This document shows positions 25,551 through 38,085 of a stretch of DNA of 64,000 nucleotides, one piece after another. Where the stretch lies: the NCBI RefSeq assembly GCF_021917145.1, contig NC_061065.1:5731337-5795336 (forward strand). The letters run 5' to 3'. The position numbers and the translations under genes are program-made. Within the stretch, counting starts at the first letter, position 1; each line of letters begins with the position of its first letter. The stretch is from Hypomesus transpacificus. Lineage: Eukaryota > Chordata > Actinopteri > Osmeriformes > Osmeridae. The notes below the pieces were generated by a model. The model did no database searches and was not told where the DNA came from. It was given only the letters and a program-made list of their open reading frames with translations.

Positions 25551-27685
25551 ATGAGCCGCAACGCAACAGGTAAGACAAGTGCAGCGTGTGTTAGAAATTG
25601 AACTATTTTTCAGTGTTGTAAATTGTCTCGTGCGGCGTAATTAGTTTCTCTGCATATGCAGCGTGAATTAATCTCACAACTTGCAACCATTCATTTGCAA
25701 CAGGCTTGTTCTAGTGACTAGAAGTGCAGAAGGAAATTGAGGAATTTAATGTTTGGACCGGTTCCTCCAGTAGATGGGGGGGGGGGAGGGAAACTTGAAA
25801 TAGTTCTCACATTTCAGGCATGGTTTTTAATGTAAATAGTCGTTTCCCACAAAATTCTTTCAGAATTCCAAGGGTCCTCCCCCTCCTTACCGTTGCCTGG
25901 TGATCATGTGTTGAACTCGGGAGCTGTGGTGTACCCTGGTAAAACTACCACAATTCAACTTGAATTCAGAATCACAAAAGTGCCACTTTACCACGACATG
26001 GTGAGTCAAGTCTCTTGTCTGCTTTTGACAGGTGCCTTTGACCAACATGGATGTCCTTTAGTTATATTCCCAGTGGATGCTCATGGCAAATTAACATCAG
26101 AAATAACCAAAGAAGAAGTGGTGGACTTCATAAACTACTTTCTTTGTTTGGACAAGTATGTAATGGTAAACAGCAAAAAAGAATTGCACCGTTAAACTTG
26201 ACGTCTAGCCCTTCTAATTGTACCTTGTCATTAATAGCAAAAAACAGGAGAAGGAAAGCTTGATTGCGCTCGTGGCTGATTTAAGACAAGCCTCTCCAAC
26301 CACTGCAAGGTTTATCGCTGATACACTGCGTCTACTTGAGGTAACTATTCTCTGATGGATAGCTTGACAGTTAGAAATTTCAGTTAATCATTGTGACAAC
26401 AATTCATCTGTTTACAATTCTGAAATGTATTACTCAGTTAATTAGCAATAGAATAAGAGTTTAAAGTTACAAGAAATATATTTGAATTCAAACATGTTAT
26501 TTTTGCTCAACCCCATGATTGTTCTTCATGCCAGGACTAATGTTATTATGTAACTTGATTTGACCAAGTCCTCATGTCTGGGGTGGGTCATCTGGACACA
26601 ATGCAAAGTGCGTCACTTCCTTGATGGGTTGTCAGACTGGAATTCTTCTTGAGGCCAAAATATGGAGAGGTGGTGGGAGGGAATCACATGCGTGCTGGAT
26701 CAGATGGTCTTTGTTACAGAGAAGCTCCAGTAAAATTACATTATCTGACTGTCTTAGGTGTTCCTATTCCTTGTGACGCATCCATGTACACGATTCGGAT
26801 TTAAGAATCCACAGAATCCTTTTATATTGATTTTAGGTTATATATTAAAAAATAAACATCACTTGCGGTGACAGTGAATCTGACTTTTATTCTTATCAAT
26901 ACTCACAAATACAACTCAAGTTAAATAATGTTTTATTTTACAAATGCAGACTTTTGGGGGTTTTCAGTGGTTAAATCGCAGCCATTTCTCCTCTCTCTTA
27001 GCTGCACGGTAGGACGGTTCACACTGTGTACATAGTTCAACCAAAAAAGAAGGACGTCTTCAAACTGTTGTCGAAACTGCTGATGCCATCCAAGGGTCAC
27101 GTGGCTCCATTCAAGGTACAAAAGGAAACAAATTTAAATAGTTGGTTTGAATTGACATTAAACCCAAATGTAACATTTGACATTAGAGTATGTAATGATC
27201 TTCTTACCAACAGAGAGTTCTGCTAAAGGAAGTCTTTGAACTTTCCAACTACATCGACAGAAGCCAGTTGACTGCATCTTTAGGAGGCTACCTTGTTTAC
27301 TGTCACCAAAGTTGGGTTACGTTCATTAAGGTATAACAGACATTTTTTACAGACATGAATTCACTGAATTACATTGTCACTGACACTGTCTTTTTAGAAT
27401 GAATGCTTCCAGGACAATACTCGTCTTTGTATCCAGGAATGCATTTATGCTATGTTACTGTCTTGGGTGTGCACATGCATATTTACGACTTGAGCAGTTC
27501 TAATGTGAAGCTACAGTAGTTTGATCTTCCGAGAAGGAGAGTAGTGTTTGCTGCTGGGGGCTTGGCAACTAGATTAGCAGAGGTCTCATGATGGGGCTTA
27601 ACACACGCCGGCATTGTCCTCGTCGATGCTAGATTGAGACTCCAGAAGTTGATTATTCTGCTCATCTGACGGTTGAAATGCATAG

Positions 27686-27742
<57 letters not shown>

Positions 27743-30700
27743 CGGTCGCCCTCCTAATCTTGCTCTTGCAAACATTCACTTCAGTTAATTAATCTGTCTG
27801 GAAAACGTGTGCAGTGATTGTACTGTGTCATCGGGAGAGAGACATTTCATTTGTGATCCATTCATGAGTTTCAGTGACGCGGCCCAAGAGCTATTGTTTG
27901 TTACCTTGGTGAAGGCTTCACGAATGCAGAGGGCAATCAGCTGACCTCATTAGCAAATGAAAGGCAGCCTTCCCCATAGTTGATCATATTCAGTCGTATG
28001 GGCATTCATCCATGTTGATGGTTAATCTGTGTGAACAGCCTTTTTTTGGACATGGTTTGCCGGATGTGAATATGAATGTGCTTTAAAAAACTGGTGGTAA
28101 AGCCTTAGTTTGAAAGGTATACATCTGTTGCGTAATTTGTCGGCACAAGTGCAGCCTTTACAGTTTTTTTTTTTTGTGTTATTGTTGTGAATGGTGTAAT
28201 AATCTCATTTGCATTCTGTTTTAATCTAACTTTCTAATTGGGCTTTTGAAATTGCAGGAGATTGATGCTTTTGTCCAGGAGTTCCTTCTGGTGGTACAAA
28301 GACTCCCTTCCTGCATCTCTACCCTGCAAAGCCTCTCCAGACAGCTTGTGCCCTCTACATTTGATGAGCTGACAGAATTCTGTTCCACCAACGAGGCAAC
28401 GTTTCAGCATCTGAGAAGGTAGAGGTGGTCCGTCATTAGTTTGATCAAACATGCGCTTTCCCCTTGGACCACACAGTTTATATAAATGACGAGTTTTCCT
28501 TAACTGTTCTGTGATTTCAGGGAGTTAGGCCTGGATGAGCTGCTGAGGCGTTGTGATTGTGTGGTGGAGAAACTGCGCTACCCTGAAAATGATCCCTGCT
28601 ATCAAGCCATGGCTGGGACCGCTCTCTTCACACATACCGCCTTTGACATGCTAGAGAACTACAGCCGGTACTGGGTTCAAAATCACCAACTCTGAAACGT
28701 GCTCTCTAATCCTTTATGCTAGCCCTGAGCACAGCACAAATATTGTCCTGTTTTGACGAACGTTTTCTACGACGTGTCTTCCCTGTGCATTCACGTTCTG
28801 TTGCTTTCTTTTTTTTGAAAGGATAACCGCCGCTGTGGAGAAAATAGAGTTGCTGTGGCAACAGGCTTTTTCTAAGGCCCATATTCAGCTACGGGTCTTC
28901 CAACTCTGCCAACAGGCTCAGCAGGTAGGTCACTAGATGTCCGTTTCTTCTGTTTCTCGTCCTTTTTGTATCGTTTCCTTTTGTTAACATTTCCTCACCT
29001 TACAGATCGCCCAACAGATGACAAGCCTTCAGGAGGAGAAACTCCAGCCTTACAGAATAGAGATCGCCAAAGACTCCAGAAAAGCAGAGATGCTGACGTC
29101 AGTGTTTGAAGCCTCCATCTATACCCCTGCAATGGTAGATATTCTGTTTTACATCTCGACTGAGAAATACAAAGTCTAAGCAGTGTTATTGTCTAGAATA
29201 GAACCTTCATAGTGGTGTGCTGTCGTTGCCAGGCACTGGTACGCTGTGCAGAGGATGTGATTCATACGTTAGTCGAGTCATTGCCTCCTGGTGATGCCCG
29301 GGGTAGTGAGCAGTGGGTACAGGACCTGGACAGGCTGAAGGAAAACTTACTCTCCTCTGTAGAGCTCCCACATCAAACCCTAAGAGCGGTCTCAGACTTC
29401 TACCATTACTACAACAAAGTAGGTGTTGTAAGTCATGGATGTCATTGATGGAGCTGGCTTGTTTAAAAGTATGCTATATTTTTGGGGCTCAAATATATCC
29501 ATCGATTTCTTTGCAGTCCAGAAGCTGGTACAACATTGTCCTCCGTGAGAACTTTCTGCAAGACCTTCTGTGGGGCGTGAGCACTGATAGTCTTCAGGCA
29601 CTGCACCATCCTCAGGGTGTAAACGCTGGTGTCCCTGCACGGAGGCAGTCGGCCTGCCAATTCCTGGTGAAGAATCCCTCCCCAGATATGTCCGAGCTGG
29701 TTCAGCTGGCACACCTTGCCAACGTCATCCCGGATGATTCACTTCAGAGAGTTGGGAAGCAGCTATCACAACGGTGAATTTTGATGTTTGTGAAGTCATA
29801 CCAGTAGATAAATAGTTTCTTCTCGTGCTGAAGACTCTGGTTTTAACCTGTTCATTGTAAACTTGACCCTTCCAGGTGCATGACCCTTAGAAAACTTCTA
29901 ACTGCTCCAGGAACTGTACCTATAAATGACCTACAGTTAGCCCTGCAGTGGCAGTATGAGTTTTTAAGGACAAACAATACACATGGATTCCACACTGACC
30001 CAGCCTTAGACAGGAGGCCTGAGGACCTTCAGAATAGGCAGGGTGGTGCATTTGGCCTCCCTGGGAAACCTAATCCTAAATTGGACCAACAAGCCAAGGA
30101 GGCCTTGCACAGCCATGGCTCGTTCTCCAACCTCACCAAGGGGGCACCAGGAAAGATGCCAGCCCACCAGCCACCTCTGGGTGGTGTAGCTGAGGCTAGC
30201 GCCGTCCCTGGGGTGGTGTCTGCTACCGGGAAGCCTCCGTCCCTCAGCTCGTTTGACTCGGGCTTCGACGGAGCAGGAAGCAGTCATCTGGAAGGTGGAG
30301 GAGGGAGGGAAGGATGGGATGGGCTGTCCAGGTTAACCAGCACCAGAGACTCTTTCAGGCCCATCAGCAGGCAGCCGCAGATCCACGAGGAGAACATCTC
30401 CAGTGTTTCTGACTCTGAGGATCGGGGGGAGGAGATTGACTTTGGGTCTGCGGGGAACACCTCCAGGGCTAGCATCCAGATCATCCCCAAGGTGACAGTG
30501 GACTCCCTGAACTTTGAGATCCAGGTGAAGCGATCCGCCACCCTCCCCCAGAACCCCTGGTTGAGCCTCCCTACTGAGGACCTGGAGAAATCCTACACCG
30601 TCACCATCACGCAGAACCCACCAGCACAGCAGAACCCACCAGCACAGCAGAGAGACCCCAAAAGCCCGGACTCCCTGGATCGATCGCATCACTCCGACCG

Positions 30701-33700
30701 ATCCAGCAGGTCTCGAGACCAGCCCACACAGACCGAGATGCCAGAGGGTGGGGCTGAGCCAGACGTGAAGGCACAGGAGAGCTTCGACGACCCGGGACTG
30801 AGCCCCATAAGGAAGCTCCTCTCCAGTACGATCACAGACGCCAAAGAGAGATCCCAATGCTCTACTGAAGGCATCCCCACCCTCCTCTGGGACTCCTATG
30901 ATTTCCACAACCAGGACACCTGTGAAAGGTCATTTACATTACAATATTAATTTAGCAGACATTTTTATCCAAAGCGACTACCAAGAGAGAGCTTTACAAA
31001 AGTGCATAGGTCAAGGATGATAAACAACGAGAGCCAGTGCCAATGGGAAGAAACATAAGAGCATGTAGTTCAACAAATTAAAATTAAACATGAACCTCAA
31101 AAGTGCAAGAGTGTACCTGTAGGAAAGCAAGCAACAATCATAGAATTCACAGCGCGTCTGAGTAGTTACTGGCTGAAGTAATGTAGCCAGTTAGCTTAAT
31201 ACACTGACAGCATTACTGGCTACTTTTTTTTTATGTTTCCAGTGTGTTTTGATTCTCTGTTCTCCCAAGAAATGATTGTATACACTGGCCAAATTTGTGG
31301 CCACCTTCCCAGAAGAGAGGAAGCTGTTATAGCTACAAAGGGAGGACCAACTACATATTAATGCCTATGGACATAGAATAAGATGTCATAAATGCTCTTG
31401 TAGGGGTAACGTGTAGATGTCCAAATACTTTAGTGTGTGTGTATATATTGATATATAGATAACTATATTGTGTGTATGTATATATTGATGTGTTGTTTTG
31501 GATAACCAGCTCAGTGAGTGAAGTGTCCCTGAGAGACTGGGATCTGAAGGAGCAGGATGGGCTGAGGGAAGTTGAGGAGATCCTGGGCCGGGCAGCTGGA
31601 ATACTGGAGGCAAGTTTACCCTGTTATATTCATCTCCGAACACGTGACATTTTATATTATTTATTAAAATTGTATTCTTATCGTTAATTGTATGTTTATG
31701 CCTTTTACTTAAAATAAGAACTATCTTTATATTTCTACTTACTATGTTTATTGTTGTGCACCAACCTTCCATAACTGATTCCTTGTATGTGTAAACCAGA
31801 TTCTGATTTGTTGTTCTCATACAACAGTGGTTTATGTTACAAAACTGCAACACTTTCTCAACTTGCCAAGTTACCACAATAATCGCCAGCTTGTTCCATG
31901 GTGTTTACTTGGTTCTACAGGAGGAAGAAAATGTGCTGGCACAGGAGGAGATGTTGGCTGTTCTGATGAAGACTGAAACCCCAAGCAAACAGTGGCCTTT
32001 ATGGAACAGTGCAAACCAGCTTAGTGTGGTATGTTGTGTTCCTTATTTATACAGTAGACCTTGTACTATTAAGCTGCTGGCTAGCCACAAACAGTGATCC
32101 ACTATTTGTACATTGCAAATTAGATTCTATGAATTCGATTTGGACTTTCCCTCAATTAAATTCTACACTGCATGACAAGCAACCGATTGTTTTTTCTCTT
32201 GAGGGTTGTATGGTCTTCAATAAAAAGATGTGGCTAAAACATGTTTTAGTGTAGAACTAATAAGTAATAAATAAACTGATACATGGTAATGAATGTCAAT
32301 TTTGCTGCTTTGTTTCAGGAAGGGTTAAATCAGTTATTTTCTTTGCAGATGTCCTCTCGTGACTTGGTTGAGGCAGGTGTCTTTGGCCTTGAAGACGGTC
32401 TCCATGTCGAAGGCACAGAGAGTTTGTCGGAAAGTGCATCATTTGAGGTCACACGTGGACCCGTGGACTCCGATGACTGCCTGACCGAGGCTGGGGGCGT
32501 GGCCTCTGGATGCAGGGAGGGGCTTCTGAAAGAGCTGAGGGGACTCCACGTCCTGGACGAGCTGATCATGGAGGAGAACGTCAAGATCCACAAGCTGAGA
32601 CGGCACGAGGAGAAACGCCTTGACGAGAAGCCTGCGGCGTCCACGGGCCCTCAAAGGACAAGCAAGGACAGGCAGATGTTCCAGTTGGATCTACAGAGGG
32701 AGAAGAAGGAGGTGGAAAGACTGGAGATGTTCCAGTTGGATCTACAGAGGGAGAAGAAGGAGGTGGAAAGACTGGAGATGTTCCAGTTGGATCTACAGAG
32801 GGAGAAGAAGGAGGTGGAAAGACTGGAGATGTTCCAGTTGGATCTACAGAGGGAGAAGAAGGAGGTGGAAAGACTGGAGAGGAGCCTAGATAAGGGGACC
32901 ACGCGGTGTCAACTCAAAAAGCATTCAAGCAGAACCTGGAAGGTTGTGAAATGCTCTGTGATGGAGAGGACTTCCAAACCCGAATACCTGGAGGACAGTG
33001 CACTCTGTGAAGAGCTGATCTCAGGCAGCAAGAGGCCCTGCAACACACAGCTCTTGACCAAAATGCTTCCAAACGCCAATGCATCCAACACTGACGCAGT
33101 CTCGTTTTCAGAGTCAGTCACTAAACAGCCTGTATTACAAAACTCTGTTTCAACCCTAAATTCTCCTGGCATGTACACCAACTTTAGTATCGATGATTCC
33201 CTTGGCCATTTTGCAGTTTCTAGTTTGCAACCACCTGTTCTAACCTCACGACAGACCACCCCCAGTTCTAGGGAGGAAGTTGGAATCCAGCCTCAGGGGT
33301 ATGACGACGGCAAGCTAGATTCTAGATCCAGGGAAACTGTTGAAACTCGCAAACCAGAGGATTCGTCAAAACCTGAACCAAAACCAGATTATGGTGCTTT
33401 TGATCCAGGTGGCAGCTCTCATAACCCCCCTGTGCCTAAACCAAGGACAACACAGCCTCCTGTCCATGACGCCTCAACAGAACCAGTTCACCTGATGGAT
33501 CAGGGACCTGAACCACTTGGAACCCAAATGCTGGACAATCCCCCAATGCCTAAAGAGCGGAAAACCAAACCTCCAGCCCCATGCGATGTTCACATTCTCA
33601 ATCCTGATGTGAATGAGTACACCAATAACAATAACAACAACAAGCCCATCACAGATCAACAGTTAACATTCCCCGCCCCTCACAAGCCCAGTTCATATGC

Positions 33701-35912
33701 CCCTCAAGACGATCCCCTAACATCCCCACTCACTCAGGTCTCTTCTCAAGGCCTGCAGATACAGACCAACTCGCATGTTTCCCAATACTCTGAAATTGAA
33801 GGTGTAGACTTCTGTTTAAAAGTAAGTGAGCCGCCTCTGGCAGTGTTCCCTGACCCATGTGAACCAGTAAGAGTTGAAGTACCTCATGCAGATATCACTG
33901 ATGGCTTCCAGAGGTGTGGGACTGGCACAGGATCCTTCACAACATCACTCCATCAGCCATCCATCCATATTGGCACCAGAGAGGTACGACACTGACCTGT
34001 AGTTGTTACTAATAAACCTGAACTTTAAACTTGAGAAAAAAATGTATAGGAATGGTTCAATTAGTTTACCTTTCTCTTGCAGATGATGAATTATAAGACT
34101 CCTATCGTGCTGGATACAGGTTCTGGTTTGATGAAAGCTGGCTTTGCTGATCAGGACCTTCCATCTACAATTTTCCCAACAATTATTGGGCTGCCCAAGT
34201 ATGAGGTAATCTGTGGCTGATGACAACGGATACACACATACATGCTGTACTTTGCATAATCTTCATTTATTTCGATTCTTTACTTGCAGGAAATAATGAA
34301 TGGCAACTTTGAACGGGAGACCTACATTGGACATGATGCTCAACACATGAGAGGAGTTCTGACACTGAAGTACCCCATGAAAAATGGAATAATTAGCAAC
34401 TGGGATGACATGGAAAAGGTTTGTGAGGTTTGAATGTCAGAAAACACCACAGCGCTCTGGAATGCGTTTACCTCACTGCTCAAATCTTCTGTTTTCAGAT
34501 TTGGCACCACACGTTCCAGCAGCTCGGAGTAGAGCCTGACGACCACCCTGTTCTTCTGACAGAGGCGGCCATGAATCCTCGGGATAACCGGCAGCGCATG
34601 GTGGAGCTCATGTTTGAGAGTTTCAATGTTCCTCTCACCTACGTGGCCATGCAGGCAGTGCTAGCGCTCTATGCTGCAGGGAGATCAACAGGTAAAGCAC
34701 CTGTACTTGTATAGGTGAACTACAATATAATATTTTTAATTTTATAAACCATTAAAAGATTGGATCGGAGGGCAAGTGATTCAGGAATAGGATATTCAGT
34801 TGCCTGTGTTCTGAATGGTAATATTGACAGGTATGAACTGAGCTCTGTTTTCATAGGTGTGGTGTTTGACTCCGGGGATGGAGTGAGTCATAGTGTGCCT
34901 GTGTTTGAGGGGTACTGCCTTCCCCATGCTGTTCAGCGCTTCACCATGGCAGGATATGATGTCACAATGCATCTCCAAAAGGTATTTAATCGTCAAGTGA
35001 GCATTTTAAAGTTTGCGATCAGACGTGATTTCAACGTATGCTGTTTTTCCTGTGTCTTAGCTCCTGCAGGAACAAGGGGTGTGCATGCGCACCTCTGCAG
35101 AGCTTGAGATAGTCCGGGAGATGAAGGAGAAGTGCTGCAGTGTGGCTGAAGACTATGAATCTGAGCTCACGTGTGGGGGGTCTGCTAGCAGTGAGATGCA
35201 TTACACCATGCCTGATGGCCAGGTCATCAGCCTCAGCACTGAGAGGTTCAGGTAACAGCCAGCACACTCCCCCTAATGAGGACCACAATCTGGTACTCTC
35301 CCTTGGAATGTCTGACCCCTGATACTACTTTTAAAGGGGCAGAAGCCAGTTTCCTCTTTTTAAAAGTAAATGTTTAACTACCCCTTTGGATAACCACTAG
35401 AGGTCAGTTAAAGCTCTGGGAATATTAATGGCGACATTCTTCGTTCACACAGGGCACCGGAGATCCTGTTCAAGCCAGAGCTAATTGGACGTGACCATTA
35501 TGGGATGCATGAGAGCATTTTCAAATCCATCCTCAGCTCTGACCTTGACCTACGGCGAAGTTTCCTGGGAAACATTGTTCTAGCAGGTACGTCAAGTTTG
35601 GCTAAGTGGGTGCCGAGTTCATGCTGAATCCCATGTCTCGTACACAAGGGTTTATAGGTTTCTCATTTCCTGTGTCCAGGTGGAAATACCTTGCTTGCCG
35701 GCTTGCCAGAGAGACTCCAGAAGGAAATCAGAGTCATGGTCCCCTCAGACGTTGGGGAGTGTGTGCGTGTGACCAGCCCTAAGGACAGAGATTTTTCTGT
35801 GTGGAGCGGAGGTGCGGTACTGGCCAATTTACCCTCTTTTGCTTCTGCCTGGATCAGCCAAGAGGAGTATGAGGAATTTGGCCCCCAGATTGTCTTCAGG
35901 AAGTGCTTCTGA
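25551..35912 (+). CDS. Sec14/CRAL-TRIO + spectrin-like + actin-fold fusion protein
   Basis: I do not recognise an established name. Exons: 25551-25569, 25864-26155, 26238-26340, 27002-27115, 27214-27330, 28258-28418, 28521-28667, 28822-28924, 29006-29134, 29233-29418, 29517-29773, 29876-30928, 31510-31609, 31921-32028, 32319-33983, 34083-34205, 34290-34418, 34499-34691, 34857-34981, 35061-35251, 35453-35586, 35680-35912. All phases agree: 5,682 nt, 1,893 aa. Residues about 60-215 resemble the Sec14 domain of MCF2/DBS and PLEKHG4 proteins ([13 protein letters not shown], then YCHQSW). About 216-450 is helical and spectrin-like. About 560-895 is Ser/Pro-rich. A charged coil has four 17-residue repeats at about 1082-1149. 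Residues 1519-1893 are a complete 375-aa actin fold keeping [31 protein letters not shown] and the C-terminal KCF. No DH-PH GEF domain is present. Intron 13 is GC-AG. Function unknown; lipid-linked actin control is only inference. The weak point is the 33983/34083 junction. Confidence 0.8.
27690..27739 (+). repeat. (CT)n microsatellite
   Basis: About 25 CT units in intron 5 of the Sec14-spectrin-actin gene. Confidence 0.95.
30930..31020 (-). mobile_element. SINE tail fragment, reverse orientation
   Basis: Reading catttacatta...tttagcagac..ttttatccaaagcgact, this is the reverse complement of the widespread teleost tail 'agtcgct..ggataa.agcgtctgctaaatga..atgtaaatg'. Two forward copies occur in slc35a1. 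The fragment starts within one or two bases of the donor GT of exon 12 (30929-30930) of the fusion gene. Left end is clear, right end approximate. Confidence 0.7.
32675..32878 (+). repeat. Four perfect 51-bp coding repeats
   Basis: Four consecutive 51-base units, identical by eye, each coding the 17 residues [17 protein letters not shown]. They extend a charged helical coil in the fusion protein. Lack of synonymous differences implies recent expansion or homogenisation. Confidence 0.95.
34011..34016 (+). terminator. AATAAA inside the intron before the actin exons
   Basis: If exon 15 (ending 33983) is read through instead of spliced, the frame ends at the stop at 33993-33995, with AATAAA 16 bases later. 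This could give a short isoform without the actin domain. Use is not shown. Confidence 0.35.
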
Positions 35913-37402
35913 CTGACTCATATCCAGTGTTTGAGTGTGGACTCTACTTCTCACAAAGTGCAATATTTATGTCTAGCTGTGCCACATTTGGGATCGAAGC
36001 CTTTTAATATTTTTGTTTGTACATTGTACGTCTTGTGTTTGTGCACAACAAATCCTGGAGAATTTCTTAAGTATTTATATTTGCCATTATCTAACTAGTG
36101 TTAAAAGCTTACCTGCGGTGAGGCTTTTCCTTAGTACAGTTCAGTGAGCTTTAGGTTAGTTTGACGTTAATACTCCAATACATTTTGTATTCCCCCGTTT
36201 GTGCCATCTACATCATTTTTGTGGAATGGGCACTTTTGCAGCACCTTTTTGGAAGTAGAACGGCTTTAAAGTGTTTTATTCTTGATCAGTATGAAATAAT
36301 TTATTTGCATCTATTATCCTCGTTCTAAAGTAACCAATTTAGTTCTGTAGAACTGATGGAAACCCTAACTGTGTATATAGTGCTGCAAATTGAATATATT
36401 TGTCCGTCCAATGTACAATTTATATATAAATAAGTCCCAGTTAGTTGGCCTACATTTAATCATTCTAATATGTAATTAGTGTCCTTGTCTTTTTTAAGTG
36501 TTAACTTGGTGTAAGGTGTCATTGTTTACACCAAGACTTGATCAGATCAAACCAGTGTGTTCCTAGTATCCCTCCGGATACGATGAATAAGTCCTTTTAG
36601 GACTGTGTACCTTTTGTTGCGTGAATCCTCGACCTAAAGATCAGTGCTAGTAAGGGTTTGTTATACCGGTCAGAAACCACCAAGGACTGGTACATGAGGC
36701 TGGTTGTATTTATAAATGTTAAGATCTAATGCAGTTGTGGAATGTTCACTGCACATTTCATAATGAGTTTTAAAAGTTGACTGTAAATCAGTGCACACAT
36801 GCTGGTTCATGTTTGATTTCCTTTCTCACAATGTATGGCTTCGAGTTTTGTGCTGCATGCTTTACGTTGTATTTTTTGATTGTGTTGTACATGCATTATT
36901 TTCCTTACGTTGTGATATTTGACACAGAGTTACTGTAGTGTTGTTGTGTGTTGCTTCACTGAGCATGTTTTGTACCTCAGGCCATACGCCTTTTAATGAC
37001 TTTACTGTCATTTTGTAGTTGCATAATACCAGCCACTCTATCCTAGGTACCTTGAGCATTTTGTTACTGCAGCATTTGGATAATCCCCATCTCTTTATAG
37101 CCCTGTCTTGTAGTGTGATTCCCATTTACAGTGTTTGTTAAATGCACTGTTTTGTGTTTTGGAAGTTTGAGCTTTTCTTTTTCTTTGCTACTCTAAAGAC
37201 ATGGGGAGCTAAATCTCAGGTTCCAAAAGTTTGCATGCAATCCCTGTGGGAAGTTAAAATGACCTTGTGTAAGGGCCCAAACTAGCTAATGTGCAGTGTT
37301 GGCCTTTTGATGATTTTGTAGTGAAGGATTTGAACCAAAAAGAATGCTGTACTGAAGTCTTGACACCTAACCAAGTTATGTCTATTTTTTTTTAATAATA
37401 AA
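35913..37402 (+). other. 3' UTR of the Sec14-spectrin-actin gene
   Basis: About 1.5 kb of AT-rich sequence without coding potential follows the stop. A canonical AATAAA lies at 37397-37402, the best candidate 3' end. An actin-like C-terminal Lys-Cys-Phe precedes the stop. Confidence 0.55.
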
Positions 37403-37927
37403 TATTTTATCCAAATTCCACTTTGGCAGTGTGCATATTATTTTCAACATCGAGCCAGGCTTGTTACTTTTAGTTGGTGGCATGATCTCTCCTTTTAATG
37501 TTTTTGTGGAAAAAGAAAAGTAGGATACCGTAATGTAATTATTTCGAGATGGAAAAAGTTTGATTTCTTTTTCTCAACTTCCAACTTTTTTGGGAGGGGG
37601 GACTTTTTTTTCAAAAAGATTTCGAAAGATGGAAAATGTGTTGTTTTTTAATATTAAAAGTTATTATCTAAAGGTTGAAAGAATATTTTAGAAAATAAAG
37701 GTTTAAAAAATATTGCATCGAAAGGTTGCATCATTGATGAGAAATTAAGTTAAAAAAAATAATAATAATTACCTTATGGCTGAAAGGTACCTTATGGATG
37801 AGACAGAGGGAGTTAGCAATGACGACATGACTGAAAATAGACATTCCTGATCACCCATAGCCATATCATGAGGGAGAAGTTACAAATTGTCGATGTCAAA
37901 AAGGATTCCTGGCAAATGCAATACTGA

Positions 37928-38085
37928 AACAGGTAATACCTTTTACTAATGTCACAGCCCACACTTCTTTTCTTTAACTTGAGTGAAAAAGTGTAGTCTT
38001 TTACCAGAGTCTTTTTAAACATGAGAATCTGTACTTCTACTTGAGTGAAGGATGTGTGTACTTTGCCATGTCTGCCAGTGACTCG
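37928..38085 (+). mobile_element. Partial MITE-like repeat, first copy
   Basis: This shares segments with 49834-50096: cttgagtgaaaaagtgtag, ttttaccagagt, acttgagtgaag, atgtgtgtacttt and a terminal tctgcca. The left part is missing or diverged. It ends about 130 bases before the cfap206 start codon, so it lies in the likely promoter. The two copies define a dispersed family; class is inferred from the better copy. Confidence 0.6.

Noticed and set aside
26000-26031. Tiny intron in exon 2 of the fusion gene (gtgagt...ttgacag)
   Set aside because: It would be about 32 bases, and the frame is open through it with Sec14-like residues.
32330-32902. Minus-strand frames across the 51-bp repeats
   Set aside because: Reverse-strand shadows; the plus frame is supported by splice phase and by the domains on either side.
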